DNA of 64,000 bases from Mycolicibacter minnesotensis (GTDB taxonomy: Bacteria > Actinomycetota > Actinomycetes > Mycobacteriales > Mycobacteriaceae): positions 3,162,001 through 3,226,000 of the forward strand of contig NZ_AP022589.1 of the NCBI RefSeq assembly GCF_010731755.1, read 5' to 3'. Made by a program: the position numbers and the translations under genes. Numbering within the stretch: position 1 is the first letter of the stretch; each line of letters begins with the position of its first letter. The notes beneath the pieces were generated by a model that saw only the letters and a program-made list of their open reading frames with translations, was not told where the DNA came from and made no database searches. Shown here piece after piece: positions 34,126 through 41,368 of the stretch.

Positions 34126-34614
34126 ATGGAGCAACAGCAGCTCTCCCTTTCGATCATCGAAGACCTTAAGGGCAAGGGGTTTAACCAGTCCCAAATCGCT
34201 GAGATGTTCGGGAAGTCGAGGCAGGCAGTGTCCTGGCACAAGACGAGATATGGCGGTCACCGGACCCCGCGGGAGATCGTGATGGACGCGTGGCCGTTTG
34301 ATGTCCCGCGAGCCATGGGCCAGACGCATCCGTTTCGTCGACTACGTGACCATGCAGAATACATGGTCACGGGCGGTAAGGGAATGCCTACGGACAAGCT
34401 GAAGCGCCTGCGGTCGTTCTACAAGCGTATGGAGAACGAGGTCCTGGAGTTCGACCCCAATATCGGGCCTATCGACGGCGTAAGCCGTTACGGCGGTTGG
34501 GCATATCGGACCCGTCGAGCATCTGACGCGGATCTTCTGATCAGAGTCAATGAATACACCAATCTCACTGAGGAAGCCAGAATGATCTGGCGGTTCCCTC
34601 CAGAAATACCCTAG
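34126..34614 (+). CDS. Phage immunity repressor, L5 gp71-like
   Basis: 162 residues. The helix-turn-helix GFNQSQIAEMFGKSRQAVSW (residues 18-37) followed by HKTRYGG, and the later FRRLRDHAEYM and DADLLIRVNEYTNLTEEARM blocks, match my recollection of the L5 gp71 repressor along its whole length. That protein keeps cluster A prophages silent by binding an operator and many 13-bp stoperators, and close matches to those sites occur around it here. It is complete, about 20 residues shorter than gp71 at the N-terminus. An intact gene in an otherwise degraded prophage suggests selection for superinfection immunity. Confidence 0.85.
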   Translation: MEQQQLSLSIIEDLKGKGFNQSQIAEMFGKSRQAVSWHKTRYGGHRTPREIVMDAWPFDVPRAMGQTHPFRRLRDHAEYMVTGGKGMPTDKLKRLRSFYKRMENEVLEFDPNIGPIDGVSRYGGWAYRTRRASDADLLIRVNEYTNLTEEARMIWRFPPEIP

Positions 34615-34625
34615 GGATAGAGAGC

Positions 34626-34898
34626 TTGACCAAGGAATGTTCAGAGACCGTATTATCCATTTTCCGGCCCGGGCTACTCTTCGTCGAGGCGGTAACGGCT
34701 GGCGAGGGGATCGTCCTTTGGGTCTACCGCAGCCCCGTCGTGCGTGACACCGACCCGGTGTATCGCCCCGTCCGGGATCTCCTAGGAGCCCACAGCGTCT
34801 CGACCCTGGTCAGCGAGACCGTAGAAGACTCTCGGATGCTGTTCGGCAAGGCGGTTAGATCATGCCATTTATTGGCAAGAATGGCAGAAACGGCATGA
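34626..34898 (+). CDS. Small phage protein of unknown function
   Basis: 90 residues from TTG at 34626, 12 bp after the repressor stop. The sequence (LSIFRPGLLFVEAVTAGEGI-VLWVYRSPVVRDTDPVYRPV) looks like a compact alpha/beta domain. A stoperator-like site overlaps its 3' end. No family recognised. Confidence 0.5.
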   Translation: MTKECSETVLSIFRPGLLFVEAVTAGEGIVLWVYRSPVVRDTDPVYRPVRDLLGAHSVSTLVSETVEDSRMLFGKAVRSCHLLARMAETA

Positions 34899-34906
34899 CA
34901 GATACC
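34894..34906 (+). promoter_or_regulatory. Stoperator-like site
   Basis: CATGACAGATACC, 11 of 13 matches to CTTGACAGATACC, same orientation as transcription. Confidence 0.55.
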
Positions 34907-35831
34907 AAAATGAGATTGCGGAAGCGGGAGTGGCAACACAGCAATTCATGTGTTGTCATTTAGCGTATTTCCTCGTTGGAACAGAAAGGATGTGGCAGCG
35001 CCGCGCTTTGGTTAGTGCAAGGGACTCCGCCTTGCGGGTGGCGCGGGGCTGGAACGATCACGGTACGAGACGGATCGGGAGGCCGCCAAACACGCCTTGC
35101 GGAGTTGCGTCAGCGGAAGACCGGCGAAGCCTACGGTCAGCGCCTACGAGGAACTGCCGCCGCGTTCCCTACGTTATCTGCCGCGACCCATCTTGACGAG
35201 GCGGACGACAGGAACTCCGCCCCTGAACGGCTGTTGATCATCTGCCGGGCCGAAGGGTCCTGAACGATGAGGCGTCCGTCGCAGCATGCATGCCTTGATC
35301 TGGAGGATTGCTTAGGGGCGAGCTAAAGGTCGATGGATATCAACCGGTGCTGCGGTGGCTGACGTACCCGGACGGATTCGTGGCCGGACTTGGATTGAAG
35401 GCGCCCCAATATGCCCGCCAATGCCTAGTTTCGAGATGAAGAGCAATTCGGTCTATCTGCCACCGGATGTTTGAAGTGTTCTGGCGCGGAGCGGAGTTCA
35501 TCGGCTGAGGCGGGGTTGTGTCTGTTGCGGGCAGGGCACGACACCGAGAAGGCGCGTCTCTTTAAGGGTGCCTCGATCCCGCCGAGTGGGGGGTGAGATG
35601 TGTCTTGGAGCTGGTGCCGATCATGCGTACCGAGTTGCGAGATGACACGTTCTCGGAGAGCGGCCGAGGTGTCGCCCGATGCGGAAATCCGCTGCAGGGC
35701 GGGAAACCCGAAATCTGGACCTGATCACCTAGAGGGTCGGCAGATGCCGCAGACAGGCCTCTTCAGTAACCCGCTACTGCACAAGATCGGAAAGGCATTG
35801 TGCGCAAAGAAAATCGGGACTACGTCGTCGT
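34907..35831. other. Decayed early-gene region
   Basis: About 900 bp without a supportable intact gene. Around 35060-35160 the plus strand reads ETDREAAKHALR and, one frame on, LRQRKTGEAYGQRLRG, which together look like a frameshifted small protein. The rest shows no start signals or motifs. Confidence 0.4.
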
Positions 35832-36530
35832 GTGGCGGAAGGGAACACCCACGGTGAAACAACGATCGAGTACTTCTTTCAAGACTGTGTCCAGGAGGTT
35901 GCTACCACCGGGATCCGCGGTATGACCAAAATTTTGGCTGCACCTTCTCTCTCGCGCGCGTTCAGTATGTCCGGCCGGAGCGTGCCCCAAAGAGCGGTTA
36001 ACCAGGACGTACTACTAACGCTGGTCTCTTCCTCGGGGAAGACGAAGTTCGACCGAGGGCCGCGGACGCTGGATTTCAGGACCCACTACATGGGTTCGGT
36101 CCACGAGCCGGAGAGGCTGTTGGAACACGCCAGGCGCCAGTTGGCCGCGGTCGACTACGACACCTTGGTTGGTACCGGTCTATCCGGGGCTATCGCGGTC
36201 ACGGAGCTGGCTCGCCAGCTGGAGAAGTGGTACCTAGTCGTACGGAAGCCCAACGACAGCAGTCACTCGAATCTCCCGGTCGAGGGGCGCCTAGGGGAAC
36301 GGTGGCTCTTCGTCGATGACCTGATTGAGACTGGGGCAACGGCGCGGTGGGTGCGCGAAAAGGTAACTGAGGTGGCCAAGGGCGCGAACTTCAGGACCGA
36401 AATGGTCGGGGCTTTCCTGTACGCGGACGTGTGGAACTCAGAGGCCTTTTACGGACCCAATTCCGAGCTCATGCAGAGCGCATTCGCCCAACACTGGACA
36501 GATACCGAATTAGGGATGTCAGGAAAATAA
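35832..36530 (+). CDS. Phage phosphoribosyltransferase-like protein
   Basis: 232 codons in the longest frame. The core from about residue 80 on is a type I phosphoribosyltransferase: DYDTLVGTGLSGAIAV near residue 105 and the PRPP loop LFVDDLIETGATARWV near residue 160. Actinophages often carry such genes, probably for nucleotide or NAD metabolism; substrate not readable. The first 80 codons are less convincing and the true start may be at 35922 or the ATG at 36090. A stoperator-like site lies inside the 3' end. Confidence 0.7.
   Translation: MAEGNTHGETTIEYFFQDCVQEVATTGIRGMTKILAAPSLSRAFSMSGRSVPQRAVNQDVLLTLVSSSGKTKFDRGPRTLDFRTHYMGSVHEPERLLEHARRQLAAVDYDTLVGTGLSGAIAVTELARQLEKWYLVVRKPNDSSHSNLPVEGRLGERWLFVDDLIETGATARWVREKVTEVAKGANFRTEMVGAFLYADVWNSEAFYGPNSELMQSAFAQHWTDTELGMSGK
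36494..36506 (+). promoter_or_regulatory. Stoperator-like site
   Basis: CTGGACAGATACC, one mismatch to consensus, placed within the last codons of the phosphoribosyltransferase gene. Confidence 0.6.
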
Positions 36531-36565
36531 CCCGGCTCCGCCGGTTCGCCATCAGAGAGTAAGTC

Positions 36566-36814
36566 GTGTCCATCGCTACTGAGTCGAAGCCGGCGGCTCG
36601 TCCGAACTTGACCTACCAGCACATCCTGGGCGACCTGGTCGATAAGCAACCGGCGCCGTGGGCTCCGTCGAAGCAAGCATCCAATCGACGAGCTCCTCGT
36701 TCGCGCCGGCGAGCTGTGTTAGGCGATGGAGATCCACCCCAACCCGTGAGGATCGTTCCGAGGCTACTGCGAGGCCTCCGTCCGTGCGAGACCAACGAGC
36801 TGCGGTGCGGCTAG
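36566..36814 (+). CDS. Small phage ORF, C-terminus doubtful
   Basis: Begins at GTG 36566. The first 35 codons (SIATESKPAARPNLTYQHIL, then GDLVDKQPAPWAPSKQ) read like a genuine phage protein; the rest is Arg/Pro-rich and looks out of frame, so the gene is probably truncated by an indel. Function unknown. Confidence 0.4.
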   Translation: MSIATESKPAARPNLTYQHILGDLVDKQPAPWAPSKQASNRRAPRSRRRAVLGDGDPPQPVRIVPRLLRGLRPCETNELRCG

Positions 36815-36922
36815 CCGAATCCGCATAGCCCCGAATGCAAAGGCAATCCTTTGTTCCGCAAACGAAGACAGTAGCTCAGTTGTGATCAACATAGGGAAGC
36901 GAGACCTGCTCGAAAGGATGAG

Positions 36923-37033
36923 ATGAGAGAGCCCAGACTCGGCGATAGCGCCGAGACTCACGAGATCGGATGGTCCGGGTGCATCGACCCGGAACAGGTT
37001 CATGACTACATCTACGAAGGGGATGCTGAATGA
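36923..37033 (+). CDS. 36-residue phage protein
   Basis: ATG at 36923 follows GAAAGGATGAG. The product (MREPRLGDSAETHEIGWSGC, then IDPEQVHDYIYEGDAE) is acidic with no stop-rich decay. Its TGA overlaps the next ATG (ATGA), a sign of translational coupling. Confidence 0.55.
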   Translation: MREPRLGDSAETHEIGWSGCIDPEQVHDYIYEGDAE

Positions 37034-37128
37034 CGCCCACCGCCCACACTGGCGAAGAAGCGCTGATGTTGAACGCTGACAAGCGGGACGTTGATTGCGA
37101 ATACGGCTGCGGATATTGCGAGGACTGA
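37030..37128 (+). CDS. 32-residue Cys-rich phage protein
   Basis: Coupled by ATGA to the previous ORF. It ends in CEYGCGYCED, a CxxxCxxC cluster suitable for binding a metal. It is followed at once by a stoperator site and the next gene. Confidence 0.55.
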   Translation: MTPTAHTGEEALMLNADKRDVDCEYGCGYCED

Positions 37129-37130
37129 AC

Positions 37131-37143
37131 CTTGACAGATACC
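37131..37143 (+). promoter_or_regulatory. Stoperator site, exact consensus
   Basis: CTTGACAGATACC, whose complement GGTATCTGTCAAG differs from the L5 stoperator GGTGGCTGTCAAG at two positions. The TTG inside it is also the likely start codon of the following gene. Confidence 0.7.
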
Positions 37144-37791
37144 AAAATTACTCTGCTGGATTCGAAGATCAGGAAGGCCGCCCGATCCGTCGCGTTCCAG
37201 TGGCCCACCGTGGTAGACCGCGACGAGGTCTACCAGATGATCTACGAGCGCTTGCTGAAGACCAACGGCTCTGTCAAAAAGATCCTCGCGATGGCCCCGG
37301 ACGCGCAGTACCGGGCCATTGTTGGGATCGGGCATCAACTCGCCAGCCAGGAGCGCGCCGACTACGACTTGTTCAAGGGGTCGTATCGGTACTCGGTCAG
37401 CGAGGTCCGAAATGTTCTGACTGCCGGAGTTCTAGTCGAGGAGTTCGACTTCTGGATGGATACCGTCCATGACTTGCTGGAGGCCCTGGAGGCACTTCAC
37501 AGGCGGACGCCCCAGTACGTCGATGCCATCGTCTCTCGCTACGCGGAATTCAAGATCCCTGCTGAGACCGCGGGGAAGGATGCCCTCAAGAACGGGGTCA
37601 CCTCCTTGGTGGCCGAGATGAACAAGTCAAACAAGCGACGGTTTGCCGAGCGAGACGTCGGCGTAGGAACCCGTAAGCCATTGTCTTGCGAGCGGTCTCG
37701 GTGGGAGTCAAAAGGGTCGTGGGATGCCGACTACTTGCCTGCGCCAGCCCATATGCGGGACAACGCAACCGAACCTGAGGTGTGGTCGTGA
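37132..37791 (+). CDS. Phage early protein, helical, sigma-factor-like N-terminus
   Basis: 219 residues from TTG at 37132. AARSVAFQWPTVVDRDEVYQMIYERLL followed by RAIVGIGHQLASQERADYDL resembles the region-2 helices of small phage sigma-like proteins found in actinophage right arms; this likeness is weak and by eye. The C-terminus is basic then Trp-rich. The start codon lies within a repressor site, so bound repressor could also block initiation. Confidence 0.55.
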   Translation: MTDTKITLLDSKIRKAARSVAFQWPTVVDRDEVYQMIYERLLKTNGSVKKILAMAPDAQYRAIVGIGHQLASQERADYDLFKGSYRYSVSEVRNVLTAGVLVEEFDFWMDTVHDLLEALEALHRRTPQYVDAIVSRYAEFKIPAETAGKDALKNGVTSLVAEMNKSNKRRFAERDVGVGTRKPLSCERSRWESKGSWDADYLPAPAHMRDNATEPEVWS

Positions 37792-37895
37792 GCTGGGACG
37801 ATCCTTACGTCGATCTGGTCACAGGGCTCAACAACATCGACAACATTCTGGAGAGTGCCCGTGGCGGTGGTATCTCGTGCGGAGAGCCCAGTTGA
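37788..37895 (+). CDS. 35-residue phage protein
   Basis: GTG at 37788 overlaps the preceding TGA (GTGA). The product (MSWDDPYVDLVTGLNNIDNI-LESARGGGISCGEPS) is compact and acidic. The next 270 bp (37896-38165) hold only ORFs that look decayed, plus a stoperator-like site. Confidence 0.45.
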   Translation: MSWDDPYVDLVTGLNNIDNILESARGGGISCGEPS

Positions 37896-38103
37896 TCGCG
37901 TGCTCGAAGAATGTGCTCCATGAACAGATCGGCGGGAACATGCGCCGGGATCGCCTGAATCCTCGGGCTGTACCCGGACGCATGCGAGCAGATCGCTGGC
38001 ACGAACAGCAGGCTCCTAGGCGATGTCTCTACCGGGGTTCCTTAGCAACGGCGGCGGCCCGGACAACGAATGCAAGGCCAAGTTCAAGACGGCAAGTAGG
38101 CAA

Positions 38104-38116
38104 CTAGACAGATACC
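38104..38116 (+). promoter_or_regulatory. Stoperator-like site
   Basis: CTAGACAGATACC, one mismatch, 50 bp before the next early gene. Confidence 0.6.
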
Positions 38117-38165
38117 GCCAATGGGGTCCGGTTCTCCCGGTCCCCTTCCAGGTGAGAGGGGAATC

Positions 38166-38348
38166 ATGCACCAGACAATCACGGTCGTCTTGCGTGACGG
38201 CAGAAAGATAATCGCTCATGGCGATGTCATCCATGACGAAGCGAACTCGCTGATCGTCTCTGGGGACCCCGGGACGTACATGAACTTCAACTGGGACTTC
38301 GTTGCCTACTACGTGGTCTCCCCGTACGAGGAGAATGCGGATGTTTGA
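38166..38348 (+). CDS. 60-residue phage protein
   Basis: ATG at 38166 after GTGAGAGGGG. The product (MHQTITVVLRDGRKIIAHGD, ending YYVVSPYEENADV) has alternating beta-type residues and looks like a small beta-barrel. It overlaps the next gene by 8 bp. Function unknown. Confidence 0.6.
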   Translation: MHQTITVVLRDGRKIIAHGDVIHDEANSLIVSGDPGTYMNFNWDFVAYYVVSPYEENADV

Positions 38349-38616
38349 GGTCACGCCCCAGGAGTTCGCTAACGCCATCGCCAAGCTCATGGGCGAGTGG
38401 AGCCGCTACGGGCAGCGGCTTGAGGAACAGCAAGGTGCCAACATCGACGAAAGCTGCCGATGGAACCGGAAAAAACTACGACCCAACGATGTTCGGGCCA
38501 TTCGCGACATGAAGCTATCCGGTGAGTCGAACCGGAATATCGCAGACTTGTTCGGCGTCAACCCTGCAACCGTATCCCGAATCGTGCGAGGTATCTACCA
38601 CAAGGAGGTCGTATGA
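38341..38616 (+). CDS. Phage HTH DNA-binding protein
   Basis: From ATG at 38341, 91 residues. The C-terminal half (LRPNDVRAIRDMKLSGESNR-NIADLFGVNPATVSRIVRG) is a clear resolvase/HNH-associated type helix-turn-helix. The N-terminal half is an acidic helix. Probably a regulator of the phage early region. An upstream ATG at 38302 would overlap the previous gene more deeply and is less likely. Confidence 0.7.
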   Translation: MFEVTPQEFANAIAKLMGEWSRYGQRLEEQQGANIDESCRWNRKKLRPNDVRAIRDMKLSGESNRNIADLFGVNPATVSRIVRGIYHKEVV

Positions 38617-38786
38617 GCAGCGAAACGGACATGGATCACGAAGGCCTTCGGGAACAACTGGATGAGCTGCTGCAGGACTTCGGATTGTGGCTTATGGGCC
38701 AGCGTCTTCTGAAGAACATGTACGAGGAGCCGGCCGATCGTCGGTCATTGTCTCAGCTAGTCAAAGACTTTCGCGGGGAAAGATAG
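38613..38786 (+). CDS. 57-residue phage protein
   Basis: ATG at 38613, overlapping the previous TGA, with AAGGAGG 7 bp upstream. Helical and acidic (EGLREQLDELLQDFGLWLMG). It ends in TAG. Reading through would add a long out-of-family tail, since the following DNA encodes another gene in a different frame. Confidence 0.65.
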   Translation: MSSETDMDHEGLREQLDELLQDFGLWLMGQRLLKNMYEEPADRRSLSQLVKDFRGER

Positions 38787-38793
38787 GAGCAAC

Positions 38794-38940
38794 ATGATCG
38801 AGTGCAGGAACGCTACGCGCGGCGATTCGGTAGTGGCGGACCTGGTGGGCTCCCGGATCGCACCAGGTTCGCACTTGCCGATCCACGACGAGTTGTTGGT
38901 GCCGCCGCCGGCAGAAGAATCTGGAGAGATGGTGGCGTAG
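38794..38940 (+). CDS. 48-residue phage protein
   Basis: ATG at 38794 with AGGAG at -8. The product (MIECRNATRGDSVVADLVGS-RIAPGSHLPIHDELLVPPPA) is well formed and ends in TAG. No family recognised. Confidence 0.6.
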   Translation: MIECRNATRGDSVVADLVGSRIAPGSHLPIHDELLVPPPAEESGEMVA

Positions 38941-39048
38941 CTGGCGTGACTATTGCGAAGCGGATGGGGCTGGTGCCTATCGGCACTGAATCCTGAGGTT
39001 GGGAAGCGTTCGTCGGGCTCGCGCTACGGCGTTGACCACTGGCCCGAA

Positions 39049-39061
39049 CTAGACAGATATC
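39049..39061 (+). promoter_or_regulatory. Stoperator-like site
   Basis: CTAGACAGATATC, two mismatches, about 20 bp before the next gene start. Confidence 0.55.
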
Positions 39062-39079
39062 AAAAGAGAGGGCTTGGCG

Positions 39080-39412
39080 ATGTACGCAAAGGAAAACTAC
39101 AAGAGTGAGCAGTTTCCCGGAGCCGATGGATACTCTCCCATGGGCAGCAGCCTGGATAAGAAGGTCACCTATACCGAAACCGATCCGCTTCTGGTGGAAG
39201 CCCTTCGGCACTACTTCGAAAATGACCCGTGGACCAGCATCCCAGGCAAGCCCAGTTTCACTGTGTACGGGTGCTGGTCGGGCTGCTCCGAGTACACGAT
39301 CACCTCGGAGTGGGATGAGATCGAGGTCGTCTGGGGTAAGCACCGCCGGGTTTGGGACTCGATGTCTCAATTCTTCTCGGATCTAGCTGACGCGCACCAA
39401 GACGTCCGGTGA
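39080..39412 (+). CDS. Phage protein of unknown function
   Basis: 110 residues from ATG at 39080 (GAGAGGG upstream; TTG at 39074 is an alternative). It contains KPSFTVYGCWSGCSEYTITS with a CxxxC pair and a Trp-rich C-terminus (EWDEIEVVWGKHRRVWDSMS). It looks intact. A GTGA-coupled 30-codon ORF follows (39409-39501) but may be a truncated gene. Confidence 0.6.
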   Translation: MYAKENYKSEQFPGADGYSPMGSSLDKKVTYTETDPLLVEALRHYFENDPWTSIPGKPSFTVYGCWSGCSEYTITSEWDEIEVVWGKHRRVWDSMSQFFSDLADAHQDVR

Positions 39413-39633
39413 CTGAGTTTGTGCCACTGCTTCGTGCTGCGGTAGTGAACATTTTCTCCAAGGGCGGAAGGCGTTCGCCTATCCCTGGCGCAGGCCGGTG
39501 AAGTGTCGCGCCAGATGGGCGCTCTCAAGACTGAGGGTATTGGTCGAAACGCAGTGATTGATGACACCAAGTTTGGCTCGGGCTCGTAGTCATCCGACTC
39601 GAGAAGGGCTGCAAGGGAAAGGGTATTGACCGA

Positions 39634-39978
39634 ATGGATGATGAAGAATTTTTCGACGTGCTGTACCAAGGATGGTCGACGACCACAGGCGCGGAGAACA
39701 TGTTCTGGTCGATTGTCGAGCACCAGGATTTGGATACCGATAGGCGGTTCTCGGTAGACGCCATTGACCAAGACAAGCGCGCGATCCGGGTAGCTGAAGG
39801 CCTTACCGAGGACGACGCGGCATTCGTCACCGCGATCCACGGTTGCTTTGCGGACCTGCACCGGAGGCTACATGTAGCGCTGGACGCAGCCGAATGCTTC
39901 AACGTCGATCGGGACGAACGTGAGTGCCGCATAGCGGAGTTGGAGTTGGAGGTGCAAGAGTTAAAGGAGGCCAGGTGA
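39634..39978 (+). CDS. Phage protein with C-terminal coiled coil
   Basis: 114 residues from ATG at 39634. Very acidic N-terminus (MDDEEFFDVLYQGW), a helical middle, and a C-terminal coiled coil (ERECRIAELELEVQELKEAR). A 21-codon ORF is coupled to its stop at 39975. Last recognisable phage gene before the DUF732 genes. Confidence 0.6.
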   Translation: MDDEEFFDVLYQGWSTTTGAENMFWSIVEHQDLDTDRRFSVDAIDQDKRAIRVAEGLTEDDAAFVTAIHGCFADLHRRLHVALDAAECFNVDRDERECRIAELELEVQELKEAR

Positions 39979-40290
39979 GCGGTTGCAGCCACTGGGAGGG
40001 ATTGCTCGGTGTACTGGCCAGGCTCTTGCTGGGTTTCTGACGGACGAGGGTTCACCTCCCCGGCAGCGAACGTAGGACGCGGCGGTTTGGGGACCGAAAG
40101 CGCTAGACCCTGCATGAGCGGATGTCCAACGATGATCACGGTACTCAAAAGGTTGAAAGCAATTGATGCGACTAGTGGATTGGCCCGGGGTTCTTGCGGA
40201 AGTGTTGTTCCTGGGTGGAACTCAGCGGGACTACTCGACACGGGGTTATGCTCGGGTGGTACCAAGGCGCAACCTCATAGATGAACAACG

Positions 40291-40556
40291 ATGTTCCGTA
40301 CTCTTAAATTGGCGGCAGCGCTTGCTACGGTGGCTGTGGGCGTGTCCCCAGTAGCGCAAGCTGACGCGGGTAGCTACCAGCAGTATCTTCGAGATCACGG
40401 GATCAACATCGGGATCATGGCTATGACCCCTGGATCCGAGGTTGCATGCGGCCTGAACGCTTGCAAGTTTCTCCGTTCGGGGCGACGGTTGATCAAGTCA
40501 TTCCGATGGTGATCAACGCAGCTCAACGTGAGCTGTGCCCAGATACTCTCCACTGA
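40291..40556 (+). pseudogene. DUF732-type small secreted protein, frameshifted
   Basis: The first 65 codons encode a signal peptide (MFRTLKLAAALATVAVGVSPVAQA) and the start of a DUF732 domain (YQQYLRDHGINIG...GLNACKFLRSG). One G is missing in the GGGG run near 40475. In the next frame the expected ending appears: VDQVIPMVINAAQRELCPDT. It is a diverged tandem copy of the gene at 40899, sharing the AACAACGATGTTCCGTA start region and an upstream GGGTTATGCTCGG. Confidence 0.75.
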
Positions 40557-40596
40557 GAATTGCCCCTGGCGAGCTTCGGCTCCCCAGGGGCAATTC
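40557..40596. terminator. Intrinsic terminator after the first DUF732 gene
   Basis: GAATTGCCCCTGG (40557-40569) pairs with CCAGGGGCAATTC (40584-40596), 13 perfect bp with a 14-nt loop and a short T-run after it. It starts one base past the expected stop codon. Confidence 0.85.
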
Positions 40597-40898
40597 TTGT
40601 CGCTACCGATGCATGGAGCTGCCTATATATCGCGGCTGTCCGGTCGCGATGGATCTCAAAGTCATCAGCGGGCGATCCGCCACAAAAGCCAAGACCCTCA
40701 GGGACTTCCGTGGTTCCTCAGGGTTCGCTGCAATTCAAGCATCCCCGTAGGTCGGGATGATTTCGATCTTGAACTAGACAGCTAGCTCGATACGGTCTTT
40801 CGCACAGCCCGTCGGCGGGATCTCGTTCGCCAAGACGCCGCGGGCGCAACGGGTTATGCTCGGACGCTACATCAACAGAGCAGCATGGGAGAACAACG

Positions 40899-41159
40899 AT
40901 GTTCCGTATTCTGACGCTGGTAGCTGCGGTAGTAGCGGCACTGGGCGCCGCCCCAATGGCACACGCTAGTGACGACAGCTTCATGGCCGCTCTGGCTACG
41001 AAGGGGGTCTTCCCGACATGGACCACACCCGCGTCAGCGATAGTCGATGCCGGTCACACGATCTGTGCGACAGGCTCGGCTGCGGGAACAGTTCTTGCCG
41101 CCGCTGATATGCTCGGCGTCCCGGTGGTGCAGGTGGCGCGCCAAGAGCTCTGCCCGTGA
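40899..41159 (+). CDS. DUF732 small secreted protein
   Basis: 86 residues: signal peptide (MFRILTLVAAVVAALGAAPMAHA) then the DUF732 domain (DDSFMAALATKGVF...GHTICATGSAAG...VARQELCP) with the two conserved Cys. This family is abundant in mycobacteria and some of their phages; function unknown. A TATGCT -10-like box (within GGGTTATGCTCGG) lies about 45 bp upstream. Confidence 0.8.
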   Translation: MFRILTLVAAVVAALGAAPMAHASDDSFMAALATKGVFPTWTTPASAIVDAGHTICATGSAAGTVLAAADMLGVPVVQVARQELCP

Positions 41160-41293
41160 ATCTCGTTCCTCGGGCTGGGTAGGTCTCCGCGGGACGTTCT
41201 CCAGATCCCGCCGGAACTTGAGCCATTGGGCCGATAAGCCAGAATCGGCCGAGATGGACGCCGCCATCACGCCTCCGCTCCATCGTGGACATC

Positions 41294-41323
41294 TCAGTTA
41301 ATGGCCACTAACGTAACACCCGT
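41294..41323. repeat. Right copy of the duplicated bkaR/fadD35 control region
   Basis: Identical over 30 bp to 15783-15812. The DNA just left of it (CGAGATGGAC, GCCGCCATCACGCCTCCGCT) resembles the first codons and leader of bkaR, so the duplication includes the start of that gene. It marks the right edge of the inserted block. Confidence 0.75.
41295..41314. promoter_or_regulatory. BkaR operator (fadD35 side)
   Basis: CAGTTAATG-GC-CACTAACGT, identical to the site at 15784-15803, 55 bp before the fadD35 start codon. Confidence 0.7.
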
Positions 41324-41368
41324 CGCCTCGAAACGCATCCGGCTTCGGGTGACACCGGTGGAGGCCCG

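Noticed and set aside
34126..34614. Plain host HTH regulator or toxin-antitoxin component
   Set aside because: The match to the L5 repressor extends over most of its length, and the site family fits; no toxin-like partner is adjacent.
38802..38996. 64-codon ORF as a real gene
   Set aside because: It overlaps the better-supported 48-residue gene at 38794 in another frame and lacks a ribosome-binding site.
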